Below are positions 16,048 to 25,918 of a stretch of 64,000 bases of DNA, in pieces. Position 1 is the first letter of the stretch. The number at the start of each line of letters is the position of its first letter. Both the position numbers and the translations under genes were made by a program. The stretch is from Bisbaumannia sp015645095 (GTDB lineage: Bacteria > Pseudomonadota > Gammaproteobacteria > Pseudomonadales > Halomonadaceae), in assembly GCA_036871055.1 (NCBI GenBank), contig CP141893.1, positions 1,116,001-1,180,000 of the forward strand. The letters run 5' to 3'. The notes below the pieces were generated by a model. That model ran no database searches and had not been told where the DNA came from. It was given only the letters and a program-made list of their open reading frames with translations.

Positions 16048-17079
16048 TCAACGCCCTTCGTCCTCGAGGCTGTCGAGGATGCGACGGTAGCTACTGAAGC
16101 GCTCGGCGCGTACTTCGCCCCGCTCCACGGCCTCGAGCAGGGCGCAGCCCGGCTCCTGCTGATGACGGCAGTCGCGGAAGCGGCAGCGCCCCAGCAGTTC
16201 GCGGAACTCCACGAAGCCCTCGGTGACCTGCTGGGCATCCAGGTGGGTCAGGCCGAATTCGCGGATCCCCGGCGAGTCGATCAGTTCGCCGGCCTCGCTG
16301 TCGTCGTTGTCGAAGGCATAGAGGCGGGCGGTGGTGGTGGTGTGGGTGCCCTTGCGGGAGTCCTCGGAGAGGGCGCCGATGCGCAGGGTCTCGTCGGGCA
16401 GCAGGCGATCGATCAGCGACGACTTGCCGACCCCGCTCTGCCCGACGAAGACCGAGGTGCGCCCGGCCAGCCGCGCCCGCAGGGCGTCCAGGCCGTGGGT
16501 CTCGGCGGTGGTGGTGGTGACCACCGGGTAGCCCAGCGCCTGGTAGTGGCCCAGCAGGGTCATCAGCTCGCCGCCGTCCTCGGGCAGCAGGTCGGTCTTG
16601 TTGAGCACCAGCACCGGGGCGATGCCGGTGGCCTCGGCGGCCACCAGGTAGCGGTCGATCAGGTTGGCGTGGGGCGCGGGCTCCACGGCGAAGACGATCA
16701 GGATCTGGTCGATATTGGCCGCCACCGGCTTGAGCTGGCCACGAGCGTCGGGGCGCTCCAGCACGCTGTCCCGCTCGCCCCGGGCCACCACCACGCCGCT
16801 GCCGTCATTGGCGGCGCGCCAGATCACCCGGTCGCCGGTGACCAGGGGCTCCAGGTTGGCGCGCAGGTGGCAGCGGTGCAGGGGGCCGCCTTCGGCGGGG
16901 CGCACGTCCAGGCTGCGCCCGAAGTGGGCGATCACTCGTCCGTTACGTTCGGGGCCATACTCGCCGGCCTCCAGCTTGTCGGCATCCTGGGCATCGCGCT
17001 TGGCGGCGCGCTGGGCGCGTTCGGCCTGAATCTTCTCGATGCGCCAGCGCTGCTGGCGAGTTAGCTTGCGTTTGCTCAT
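16048..17079 (-). CDS. rsgA: Ribosome small-subunit maturation GTPase RsgA
   Basis: Circularly permuted GTPase that assists late 30S assembly. In 343 residues the G motifs come in permuted order: NKTD (160-163), GQSGVGKSS (213-221), DSPG (268-271). An OB fold precedes them, and a zinc site of C299, C304, H306 and C312 follows (CRFRDCRHQQEPGC). It is divergent from orn, as in E. coli, across a 103-bp gap with a perfect 20-bp dyad. Confidence 0.96.
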   Translation of the reverse strand: MSKRKLTRQQRWRIEKIQAERAQRAAKRDAQDADKLEAGEYGPERNGRVIAHFGRSLDVRPAEGGPLHRCHLRANLEPLVTGDRVIWRAANDGSGVVVARGERDSVLERPDARGQLKPVAANIDQILIVFAVEPAPHANLIDRYLVAAEATGIAPVLVLNKTDLLPEDGGELMTLLGHYQALGYPVVTTTTAETHGLDALRARLAGRTSVFVGQSGVGKSSLIDRLLPDETLRIGALSEDSRKGTHTTTTARLYAFDNDDSEAGELIDSPGIREFGLTHLDAQQVTEGFVEFRELLGRCRFRDCRHQQEPGCALLEAVERGEVRAERFSSYRRILDSLEDEGR

Positions 17080-17095
17080 GGGCCGCCCGAGGTCT

Positions 17096-17115
17096 GTACA
17101 ATGGGGACATTGTAC
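17096..17115. promoter_or_regulatory. Perfect 20-bp dyad between rsgA and orn
   Basis: GTACAATG (17096-17103), spacer GGGA, CATTGTAC (17108-17115). TACAAT is close to a -10 hexamer on either strand, so the dyad could be overlapping -10 elements of back-to-back promoters, an operator, or both. No convincing -35 box stands at 17 bp on either side. Confidence 0.45.
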
Positions 17116-17182
17116 GCATAGACCGCCCTCTTAGACACCGGGCCGCCCCGTGCCGGCGGCCTCGAGAAGGAAATGACGCACC

Positions 17183-17776
17183 ATGGCTACGACCCCCGAC
17201 GCCACTCCCCGCAAGGACCTGCTGGTCTGGATCGACCTGGAGATGACCGGCCTCGACCCCGAGAAGGAACGCATCATCGAGGTGGCGACCCTGATCACCG
17301 ACAATGACCTCAACCTGATCGCCGAGGGGCCGGTGATCGCCGTGCATCAGCCCGAGCACCTGCTGGCCGGGATGGATGCCTGGAACCAGAAGACCCATGG
17401 CGAGTCGGGCCTGGTGGCCCGGGTGCGCCAGAGCACCATCGAGACCCGGGAGGCGGAGCGTCGCACCCTGGCGTTCCTGGAGGCGCATGTGGCACCCGGC
17501 AGCTCCCCCATGTGCGGCAACAGCGTGCACCAGGATCGCCGCTTCCTGGAGCGGGAGATGCCCGAACTGCTGGCCTTCTTCCACTACCGCAACCTGGACG
17601 TCTCGACCCTCAAGGAGCTGGCCAAACGCTGGAATCCGGCGGCCCTCAAGGGCTTCGAGAAGCGCAATACCCACCAGGCCCTGGACGATATCCGCGAGTC
17701 CCTGGCGGAGCTGGCCCACTACCGCAACACCTTCCTGCAGCTGGCACCGCCGGAGGCCGACGAGGAGGAGCAATAA
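17183..17776 (+). CDS. orn: Oligoribonuclease
   Basis: DEDDh-family 3'-5' exonuclease that degrades the last di- to pentanucleotides of RNA, including pGpG from c-di-GMP turnover. The 197-residue protein has DLEMTGLD (18-25) for the first two metal acids, a central GNSVHQDRRFL and the NTHQALDDI block with its histidine and aspartate. It converges on queG with only 4 bp between the stop codons, so there is no room for a separate terminator. Confidence 0.96.
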   Translation: MATTPDATPRKDLLVWIDLEMTGLDPEKERIIEVATLITDNDLNLIAEGPVIAVHQPEHLLAGMDAWNQKTHGESGLVARVRQSTIETREAERRTLAFLEAHVAPGSSPMCGNSVHQDRRFLEREMPELLAFFHYRNLDVSTLKELAKRWNPAALKGFEKRNTHQALDDIRESLAELAHYRNTFLQLAPPEADEEEQ

Positions 17777-17780
17777 GCGC

Positions 17781-18890
<1,110 letters not shown>

Positions 18891-19013
18891 GATCGTGAAA
18901 CTACCGAGAAAGCGGGGAGGGCTGGGCGTGGCGCAGGCACACCCTACACTAGACTCAAATCCTCGTCATGGAGAGTCATGATGCCGTACAGTCCCTCTCT
19001 CTGGCGTGAGGCC

Positions 19014-19125
19014 CGGGGCTACCCTGGGGCAGGCCTTCGCGAAGACGCTGTAGACCCATCCCTGGGCGCTCGACTTTTTCGTCCCTGAAAAAGACGCTTC
19101 GCTCCGACCTGTCCCCAGCGCCCCT
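19014..19125 (-). repeat. Dispersed structured intergenic repeat, copy B
   Basis: Reverse-complement copy of the element at 775-887, about 112 bp, in the 271-bp gap between queG and nnr. Its ends CTGGGGACAGG and CCTGCCCCAG are near-perfect inverted repeats, more regular than in copy A. The inner CTTTTTC/GAAAAAG hairpin and the CTTCGCGAAG palindrome are kept. It ends 37 bp before the nnr start. Confidence 0.8.
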
Positions 19126-19161
19126 CAGCAAGATTTACTGCGATGGCGAAGGGAGGCAACA

Positions 19162-20652
19162 ATGAATCCAGGCAGGTCGCTCTATCTGGCCGAACAGGTT
19201 CGCGAGCTGGATCGGCGTACCATCGCCGCCGGCACCGAGGGCTTCGCCCTGATGCAGAAGGCGGCCCAGGCCGCCTTTCGCGTGCTGCGGGCCCGCTGGC
19301 CCGAGGCGCGGTCGCTGAGCGTGCTGTGCGGCGCCGGCAACAACGCCGGCGATGGCTATGTGATGGCGGCCCTGGCCGCCGAGGAGGGGCTGGCGGTGCA
19401 GCTGCTGGCGCTGCGTCCGGTCGAGCGGCTCGACGGCGATGCCGCCCGGGCCGCGCAACTCGCCGCCTCGGCCGGCGTCGCGATAACGCCCTGGACGGCC
19501 CAGGCAGTGCTGGAGGGCGAGGTGATCGTCGATGCCCTGCTCGGCACGGGGCTCAGCGGCGAGGTGCGCGAGCCCTTCCTGGGCGCCATCCGGCGGATCA
19601 ACGCCGCCGAACGTCCGGTGCTGGCGGTGGATATTCCCTCCGGGCTTTGCGCCGATAGTGGCGCCGTGCTGGGTGCGGCGGTCTCGGCCAGTGTCACCGT
19701 CACCTTTATCGGCGACAAGCTGGGGCTGCATACCGGCGCCGGCCCGGCGCGGGTCGGTGAGCTGCGCTTCAAGCGCCTCGGCGTCGATGCCGAGGCCCAT
19801 GGCGACCTGGTGCCGGTGGCGCGACTCGGCGACGAGGCGCTGATCGCCGGGGCCCTGCCGGCGCGCCCCCGGGATGCCCACAAGGGCGATTGCGGTCACC
19901 TGCTGGTGATCGGGGGGGCACCGGGGTTCGGCGGCGCGGCCCTGCTGGCCGCCGAGGCGGCGGCGCGGCTCGGGGCCGGTAAGGTGAGCCTGGCCACGGC
20001 GCCGGAGCATGTGACCGCCAGCCTGGTGCGCTGTCCCGAGGTGATGGTCCACGGCGTGCGCGGCGCGCCGGAGGCCGTGTCCCTGCTGGAAGCCGCCGAT
20101 GCCATCGTGGTGGGGCCTGGCCTGGGGCAGGGGCCCTGGGGGCAGGGGCTGCTGCAGGCGGCCCTGGCGGCGGGCAAGCCGCTGGTGGCGGATGCCGATG
20201 CCCTCAACCTGCTGGCCCGGGGGCGGATCGAGGCCCGCCCGCCGGCCTGGATCCTCACACCCCACCCGGGGGAGGCGGCACGGCTACTGGGTCGCGACAC
20301 CGCCAGCGTGCAGGGCGATCGCGCCGGCAGCCTGCGTGCCATCGCCGCGGATTTCGCCGCCGTGGTGCTGCTCAAGGGGGCGGGGAGCCTGGTCGGCGAG
20401 GCCGGCGGTGCGCCCCTGACGCTCTGCCCCTTCGGCAACCCCGGCATGGCCAGTGGCGGCATGGGCGATGTGCTCTCCGGCATCCTGGGGGCCCTGCTGG
20501 CCCAGGGGGTGGCGCCGCGTCTCGCCGCCGAGGCGGGCATGCTGCTGCATGCCCGGGCCGCGGACCTCGCCGCCCAGGCCGAGGGCGAGCGTGGTCTGCT
20601 GGCCGGCGATCTGGCATCCTATGCGCGACGCTTGGCCAATGGGGTGGGATAG
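19162..20652 (+). CDS. nnr: Bifunctional NAD(P)HX epimerase/dehydratase
   Basis: Repairs hydrated NADH and NADPH. The N-terminal YjeF epimerase domain (about 1-215) has CGAGNNAGDGYV; the C-terminal ADP-dependent dehydratase domain (about 225-496) has GAPGFGGAALLAAEAAARLG and NPGMASGGMGDVLSG. The 496-residue length fits the fused form. GGGAGG at 19150-19155 serves ATG 19162. tsaE starts 7 bp after the stop codon; nnr-tsaE-amiB-mutL is the E. coli order and is probably one transcript. Confidence 0.95.
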   Translation: MNPGRSLYLAEQVRELDRRTIAAGTEGFALMQKAAQAAFRVLRARWPEARSLSVLCGAGNNAGDGYVMAALAAEEGLAVQLLALRPVERLDGDAARAAQLAASAGVAITPWTAQAVLEGEVIVDALLGTGLSGEVREPFLGAIRRINAAERPVLAVDIPSGLCADSGAVLGAAVSASVTVTFIGDKLGLHTGAGPARVGELRFKRLGVDAEAHGDLVPVARLGDEALIAGALPARPRDAHKGDCGHLLVIGGAPGFGGAALLAAEAAARLGAGKVSLATAPEHVTASLVRCPEVMVHGVRGAPEAVSLLEAADAIVVGPGLGQGPWGQGLLQAALAAGKPLVADADALNLLARGRIEARPPAWILTPHPGEAARLLGRDTASVQGDRAGSLRAIAADFAAVVLLKGAGSLVGEAGGAPLTLCPFGNPGMASGGMGDVLSGILGALLAQGVAPRLAAEAGMLLHARAADLAAQAEGERGLLAGDLASYARRLANGVG

Positions 20653-20658
20653 AGCGAG

Positions 20659-21132
20659 ATGATGCGGGTCAGACTGCGGGATGAAGAGGCCCAGGTGGCC
20701 TTCGGTGAGGCCCTGGGCCAGGCCCTGGCAGGGCAGGGACGGGTTTACCTCAGTGGTGACCTGGGGGCCGGCAAGACCACCCTGACCCGGGGGATCCTGC
20801 GTGCCCATGGCCACCGGGGCGCGGTGAAGAGTCCCACCTATACCCTGGTGGAACCCTATGAACTGGGCGAGTGGCGCCTCTACCATTTCGATCTCTATCG
20901 CCTCGGCGACCCGGAGGAGCTGGAATTCATCGGTGCCCGGGATCTCTTCGAGGAGGATTGCCTGTGCCTGGTGGAGTGGCCCAGCCGCGGCGAGGGCTGG
21001 CTGCCGTCGCCGACCCTGGAGATTCACCTGCGCCTGGTCGAGCCGGGGCGCGAGGCGGAGTTGATCGCCGGCGATGCCCGGGGCGAGGCACTGCTGGCGC
21101 GTCTCGCCGAACGCTGGCCCGCCGCCGACTGA
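20659..21132 (+). CDS. tsaE: tRNA t6A synthesis ATPase TsaE
   Basis: ATPase that works with TsaB, TsaC and TsaD to place threonylcarbamoyl on A37 of ANN-decoding tRNAs. The 157-residue protein has P-loop GDLGAGKTT (33-41), the SPTYTLV switch and LYHFDLYRL, all standard. ATG 20659 is followed directly by a second ATG, so the exact start is open by one codon. It is tightly linked to nnr upstream; amiB begins 40 bp downstream. Confidence 0.95.
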   Translation: MMRVRLRDEEAQVAFGEALGQALAGQGRVYLSGDLGAGKTTLTRGILRAHGHRGAVKSPTYTLVEPYELGEWRLYHFDLYRLGDPEELEFIGARDLFEEDCLCLVEWPSRGEGWLPSPTLEIHLRLVEPGREAELIAGDARGEALLARLAERWPAAD

Positions 21133-21172
21133 GACCTGGCCCTTTCCAACACATGGATGATCGGATACCCGC

Positions 21173-22627
21173 ATGACTCGAGGAGTGTTGCCAAGCCGCC
21201 GATTCGCTCGCCTCGCCGGCGTGTTGCTGCCGTTGCTCGCCCTGGCGCTATTGATTGGCCAGCCGGCGCGGGCCGCCGTGGTGGATAACCTGCGCCTCTG
21301 GGCGGCCCCGGATCATGCGCGCCTGGTCTTCGACCTGTCGTCACCGGCCGAGGCCAATGTGTTCACCCTGGAGAATCCCCGGCGCCTGGTGATCGACCTG
21401 CCCAGCAGTCGACTGGCGGCGGATCCGGCGCGCCTCGACCTGACGGGAAGCGCCATCAGCGCGGTGCGCAGCGGGGTGCGCGACGGCGATGGCTTGCGCA
21501 TCGTCCTCGACCTGGAACGTGAGGTGGCGCCACGCCATTTCAGCCTGGCGCCCAATGACCAGTACGGCCACCGCCTGGTGGTGGACCTGGAGTACCCTGG
21601 CGAGAGTGCCGTGGAGGACCCCATCGACCCCATCGAGGCGATGATTCGCGAGCAGGAGATGGCCGCCCGGGCGGGGGAGGCGCCGGCGGTCGACGAGTCG
21701 GCGGTGGCGCTCCAGCAGGCCCAGCCCCACCCCCGGCGCGATATCATCATCGCCATCGACCCGGGCCATGGCGGTGAGGACCCCGGTGCCATCGGCCCTG
21801 CCGGCACCCGCGAGAAGGACGTGGTGTTGCAGATCGGCCGGCGCCTGCAGCGCCTGGTGGACGAGACCCCGGGCTTCCGGGCGGTGATGATCCGTGACGG
21901 CGACTACTATGTGGGCCTGCGTCAGCGCATCCGTATTGCCCGGGAGCAGCGCGCCGACTTCTTCGTCTCGGTGCACGCCGATGCCTTCAACAGCCCGCGT
22001 CCCCAGGGTAGCTCCGTCTATGCGCTCTCCCAGAGCGGTGCCACCTCCGAGGCGGCCCAGTGGCTGGCCGATAGCGAGAACCGCGCCGACCTGATCGGCG
22101 GCGTCGATGGCGGGCTGTCGCTGAACGATCACGATGAGGTGCTGCGGGGGGTGCTGATGGACCTGACCCTGACCGCTACCCTCAACGACTCCCTGTCCAT
22201 CGGCGGCCAGGTGCTGGAGCGCCTGGGGCGCGTCAATCGCCTGCACAAGTCGCGGGTGGAGCAGGCCGGCTTCGTGGTGCTCAAGTCGCCGGATATCCCC
22301 TCCCTGCTGGTGGAGACCGGCTTTATCTCCAACCCGGACGAGGAGCGCCGCCTGCGTGATTCGAGCCACCAGCAGGGGCTCGCCGAGGCGATCTTCGCCG
22401 GGGTGCGCGAGCACTTCCAGCGCAACCCTCCCCCGACCAGCCTGCTGGCCTGGCAGCGTGACCAGAACCGTGGTGGCGGCAGCAACGAATACCGTATCCA
22501 GCCCGGCGATACCCTTTCGGAGATCGCCGCCCGCCACCGGGTCCCCCTGGGGACCCTGAAGCAGGTCAACGAGATCAACGGCGACGTGATCCGGGTCGGC
22601 CAGGTGCTGCGGATACCGCAATCCTGA
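21173..22627 (+). CDS. amiB: N-acetylmuramoyl-L-alanine amidase, AMIN-LysM type
   Basis: Periplasmic zinc amidase that splits septal peptidoglycan at division. The 484-residue precursor has a Sec signal peptide ending near PARA-AVV (about residue 34), an AMIN domain (about 35-140), an Amidase_3 domain starting DPGHGGEDPGA (about 197) and ending with the VETGFISNPDEE segment, and a C-terminal LysM repeat (YRIQPGDTLSEIAARH onward, about 440-482). LysM makes it more AmiB/Pseudomonas-like than AmiC-like. A large heptad repeat separates it from mutL. Confidence 0.94.
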   Translation: MTRGVLPSRRFARLAGVLLPLLALALLIGQPARAAVVDNLRLWAAPDHARLVFDLSSPAEANVFTLENPRRLVIDLPSSRLAADPARLDLTGSAISAVRSGVRDGDGLRIVLDLEREVAPRHFSLAPNDQYGHRLVVDLEYPGESAVEDPIDPIEAMIREQEMAARAGEAPAVDESAVALQQAQPHPRRDIIIAIDPGHGGEDPGAIGPAGTREKDVVLQIGRRLQRLVDETPGFRAVMIRDGDYYVGLRQRIRIAREQRADFFVSVHADAFNSPRPQGSSVYALSQSGATSEAAQWLADSENRADLIGGVDGGLSLNDHDEVLRGVLMDLTLTATLNDSLSIGGQVLERLGRVNRLHKSRVEQAGFVVLKSPDIPSLLVETGFISNPDEERRLRDSSHQQGLAEAIFAGVREHFQRNPPPTSLLAWQRDQNRGGGSNEYRIQPGDTLSEIAARHRVPLGTLKQVNEINGDVIRVGQVLRIPQS

Positions 22628-22638
22628 CCCCTTCGGGG

Positions 22639-22885
22639 GAGCTGTAAGCCATAAGCTGTAAGCTATAAGAAAAACCGTTGCCACTGATGAGGTTGGTGGC
22701 AGTATCTCGGCTTCCGGCTTCCGGCTTCCGGCTTCCGGCTTCCGGCTTCCGGCTTCCGGCTTCCGGCTTCCGGCTTCCGGCTTCCGGCTTCCGGCTTCCG
22801 GCTTCCGGCTTCCGGCTTCCGGCTTCCGGCTTCCGGCTTCCGGCTTCCGGCTTCCGGCTTCCGGCTTCCGGCTTCCGGCTTCCGG
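22639..22885. repeat. Heptad-arm repeat with 25 perfect CTTCCGG units before mutL
   Basis: Left arm at about 22640-22669 is TAAGCCA, TAAGCTG, TAAGCTA, TAAG. The core has GCCACTGATGAGGTTGGTGGC, a GCCAC/GTGGC hairpin. From 22711 to 22885 there are 25 uninterrupted CTTCCGG copies (175 bp). The left arm is of the TAAGC kind but the expanded right arm is of the CTTCCGG kind, so the two no longer match well, as though one unit has expanded recently. Confidence 0.95.
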
Positions 22886-22911
22886 CTTTTAGTTTGTGTG
22901 GAGTGTTATGA
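22678..22911 (+). other. LPASGFR-repeat open frame ending on the mutL ATG
   Basis: Because 7 is not a multiple of 3 and the unit holds no stop, all three frames are open through the CTTCCGG array and each reads the heptapeptide LPASGFR. One frame, with TTG at 22678 or ATG at 22687, reaches a TGA at 22909-22911 that overlaps the mutL ATG. No ribosome site is visible, so translation is unproven. Gain or loss of one unit would move ribosomes to another frame. Confidence 0.25.
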
Positions 22912-24863
22912 CCCAACAGCGACCCATACGCATCCTCGACCCCCGGCTGGCCAACCAGATTGCCGCCGGCGAGGTGGTGGAACGCCCCGCCTCGGTACTC
23001 AAGGAGCTGGTGGAGAACGCCGTGGATGCCGGCAGCCGGCGTATCGAGCTGGAGCTGGAGGCCGGTGGCGCGCGGCTGATCCGGGTGCGCGACGATGGCG
23101 GCGGCATCGCCGAGGCGGACCTCCCGCTGGCGCTGTCTCGCCACGCCACCAGCAAGATCGCCTCCCTGGAGGAGCTGGAAGGGGTGGCCAGCCTCGGTTT
23201 CCGGGGCGAGGCGCTGGCCTCCATCGCCTCGGTGTCGCGGCTGGAGCTGATCTCCAATACCGCCGAGGATCCCCAGGCAGGTTGGCGGGTGGTGGCCGAG
23301 GGGCGCGAGATGGAACCCCGGGTGACCCCGGCGCCTCACCCCCGGGGCACCACGGTGACGGTGCGCGACCTCTTCTTCAATACCCCGGCGCGGCGCAAGT
23401 TCCTGCGTACCGAGAAGACCGAATTCGGCCACGCCGAGGAGGCCTTCCGCCGCCTGGCGCTGTCCCGCTATGACATCGGCTGGAGCCTGCGCCATAACCA
23501 GAAGACCCTGCACCAGCTACGCCCCGCCGCGGACGTCGCCGGCCGCGAGCGGCGTATCGCCGCCCTGCTCGGCAAGGGGTTCCTGGAGAACGCCCTGGCC
23601 CTGGACCTGGAGGCCAACGGCCTGCGCCTGTGGGGCTGGGTGGGCCTGCCCACCTTCTCCCGGGCCCAGGCCGACCAGCAGTATTTCTTCGTCAACGGCC
23701 GGGTGGTCCGCGACCGCCTGGTGGCCCACGCCATTCGCCAGGCCTACCGGGACGTGCTCTTCCATGGGCGTCACCCGGTCTTCGTGCTCTACCTGGAGCT
23801 CGACCCCAGCGTGGTGGACGTCAATGTGCACCCCACCAAGCACGAGGTGCGCTTCCGGGATGGCCGCCTGGTCCACGATTTCCTCTTCTCCAGCCTGCAT
23901 CGGGCCCTGGGCGAGGCGCGCCCCGGCCAGCAGGATGCCGAGGAAGCGCCGGAGGAGGGCGGTGAGGCGAGCGCCGAGGCGCCCGGCGTGGCCGAGGCGG
24001 CGCCGCGCTGGCAGCAGCAGCCCATGGCCCTGGGCAGTGGCGACGAGGGGCGCGAGCGCCACCCGGGCGCCGACAAGGTGCGCCAGTTCATGGCGGGCTA
24101 TCGGGCGTTGCATCCCGATCACGAGGAGAGCCTGCTGACGCCCCAGCCGGCGCCCCCCGGCGGCGCGGCGGCGACCCTGGCCCGGGGGGAGTCGGGGCAG
24201 GTGAGCGTCGCCTCGGCCCCCCGCCCCATGGCGACGCCTGCCGAGCGGCCGAGCCTGCCGGAGGAAGACCCCACCCAGGCGCCGCCCCTGGGTTATGCCA
24301 TCGCCCAGCTGCAGGGCGTCTATATTCTCGCCCAGGGGCGCCGCGGCCTGGTGGTGGTGGATATGCACGCCGCCCATGAACGCATCACCTACGAGCGCCT
24401 CAAGAGCCAGGTGCATGGCGGGGCCCTGGAGGCCCAGGCGCTGCTGGTGCCGGTGTCGCTGGCGGCCAGCGCCGCCGAGGTGGCCACCGCCGAGGCGGAG
24501 CGGGAGGCCTTCGCCCGCCTGGGGGTGGAGCTGGACGTGGCCGGCCCCGAGACCCTGCTGGTGCGCCAGGTGCCGACCCTGCTGGCGGAGGCCGACGTGG
24601 AACCGCTGATTCGCGACATGCTCGGCGACCTGGAACGCTACGGGCGTTCGGACCGCCTCGAGGCGCATATCAACGAGCTGCTGGCCACCATGGCCTGCCA
24701 CGGCAGCGTGCGCGCCAACCGCAAGCTGTCGATCGCCGAGATGAATGCCCTGCTGCGGGACATGGAGCGCACCGAGCGCAGCGGCCAGTGCAATCACGGT
24801 CGCCCCACCTGGTTCGAGATGTCGATGCATGAGCTCGACAAGCGCTTTTTGAGGGGGCAGTGA
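22908..24863 (+). CDS. mutL: DNA mismatch repair protein MutL
   Basis: Mismatch-repair mediator that couples MutS to strand incision. From ATG 22908 (GGAG just upstream) it has 651 residues. The GHKL ATPase motifs are AAGEVVERPASVLKELVENA, VRDDGGGI and GFRGEALASI. The C-terminal domain has DMHAAHERITYE, which fits the D-M/Q-HA-x2-E-x4-E endonuclease motif, and CNHGRP, so this MutL probably nicks DNA itself, as in Pseudomonas and Neisseria, unlike E. coli. Its TGA overlaps the miaA ATG. A 25-unit heptanucleotide array stands 22 bp before the start. Confidence 0.96.
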   Translation: MTQQRPIRILDPRLANQIAAGEVVERPASVLKELVENAVDAGSRRIELELEAGGARLIRVRDDGGGIAEADLPLALSRHATSKIASLEELEGVASLGFRGEALASIASVSRLELISNTAEDPQAGWRVVAEGREMEPRVTPAPHPRGTTVTVRDLFFNTPARRKFLRTEKTEFGHAEEAFRRLALSRYDIGWSLRHNQKTLHQLRPAADVAGRERRIAALLGKGFLENALALDLEANGLRLWGWVGLPTFSRAQADQQYFFVNGRVVRDRLVAHAIRQAYRDVLFHGRHPVFVLYLELDPSVVDVNVHPTKHEVRFRDGRLVHDFLFSSLHRALGEARPGQQDAEEAPEEGGEASAEAPGVAEAAPRWQQQPMALGSGDEGRERHPGADKVRQFMAGYRALHPDHEESLLTPQPAPPGGAAATLARGESGQVSVASAPRPMATPAERPSLPEEDPTQAPPLGYAIAQLQGVYILAQGRRGLVVVDMHAAHERITYERLKSQVHGGALEAQALLVPVSLAASAAEVATAEAEREAFARLGVELDVAGPETLLVRQVPTLLAEADVEPLIRDMLGDLERYGRSDRLEAHINELLATMACHGSVRANRKLSIAEMNALLRDMERTERSGQCNHGRPTWFEMSMHELDKRFLRGQ

Positions 24864-25804
24864 TGAACGACGACCGTCGGCCGCCGGCGATCCTGCTGAT
24901 GGGCCCCACCGCCGCCGGCAAGACCGACCTGGCCATCGCCCTCCACGAGCGGCTGGACTGCGAGCTGATCAGCGTCGACTCGGCGCTGATCTATCGCGGC
25001 ATGGATATCGGCACCGCCAAGCCTTCGGCGGCGGAGCTGGCCCGGGCCCCCCACCGCCTGGTGGATATCCGCGACCCCGCCGAGGCTTACAGCGCCGCCG
25101 AGTTCCGCGAGGATGCCCTGGCGGCGATGCATGAGATCACCGCCGCCGGCCGGGTGCCGCTGCTGGTGGGGGGCACCATGATGTACTACAAGCGCCTGCT
25201 GGAGGGCGTGGCGGAGATGCCGGCCGCCGACCCGGCGCTGCGTGCCGAGCTGGAGGCGGAGGCCGAGCGTCGCGGGCTCGTCGCCCTGCACGAGGAGCTG
25301 GCGCGGGTCGACCCCGTGCTCGCCGCCGAGCTGCACCCGCATAATCGCCAGCGCCTGCTTCGGGCCCTGGAGGTCTATCGGCTCAGCGGCCGGCCGCTCA
25401 GCGCCCTCTGGGCGGAGCAGCGCCGGGAAACCTTGCCCTGGCGCACGCTGTCGATAGGGGTGGCACCCGCCGAGCGGGCCGTCCTGCACGAGCGCATCGG
25501 GCGGCGCTTCGAAGCGATGCTGGCCGAGGGCTTCCTCGACGAGGTGGCGGCGCTCCAGGCGCGGGGGGACCTGCACCTGGATCTGCCCTCCATGCGCTGC
25601 GTGGGGTATCGCCAGGCGTGGGAGTACCTCGAGGGGCGCTATGACCGGGATACCCTGATCGCCAGAGGGACGGCGGCCACCCGCCAGCTCGCCAAGCGCC
25701 AGTTGACCTGGCTGCGGGGCTGGCCGGAGTTGCACTGGGTGGATAGCCAGCAAGCGGATGCCCTGGCGCGGGTCCTGAAACTCGTGCGCCGCTTTAGTAG
25801 TTAG
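24863..25804 (+). CDS. miaA: tRNA dimethylallyltransferase
   Basis: Adds dimethylallyl to A37 of UNN-reading tRNAs. The 313-residue protein has P-loop GPTAAGKTDLAI, SVDSALIYRGMDIGTAKP and MRCVGYRQAWEYL. ATG 24863 overlaps the mutL stop (TGATG), giving translational coupling; a GTG at 24860 is an unlikely alternative. hfq follows, as in E. coli, and in that species the hfq promoters lie partly in miaA. Confidence 0.96.
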   Translation: MNDDRRPPAILLMGPTAAGKTDLAIALHERLDCELISVDSALIYRGMDIGTAKPSAAELARAPHRLVDIRDPAEAYSAAEFREDALAAMHEITAAGRVPLLVGGTMMYYKRLLEGVAEMPAADPALRAELEAEAERRGLVALHEELARVDPVLAAELHPHNRQRLLRALEVYRLSGRPLSALWAEQRRETLPWRTLSIGVAPAERAVLHERIGRRFEAMLAEGFLDEVAALQARGDLHLDLPSMRCVGYRQAWEYLEGRYDRDTLIARGTAATRQLAKRQLTWLRGWPELHWVDSQQADALARVLKLVRRFSS

Positions 25805-25918
25805 CGTAAGATACGGTGTTCGGTTGGCCGCTTGCCGCGCCGTATGCTCGGGCCGCCCCTGGTCGGCGGTCCATATAACATGACATCAATGCCAAAAGAG
25901 ACAGTTAGGGAGAGCAAA

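Noticed and set aside
18979..19088. Small frame across dispersed repeat copy B
   Set aside because: Interrupted after a few codons in copy A, so not a conserved peptide.
22711..22885. Regular repeats as a CRISPR array
   Set aside because: The 7-bp units are contiguous with no unique spacers, and no cas genes are near.
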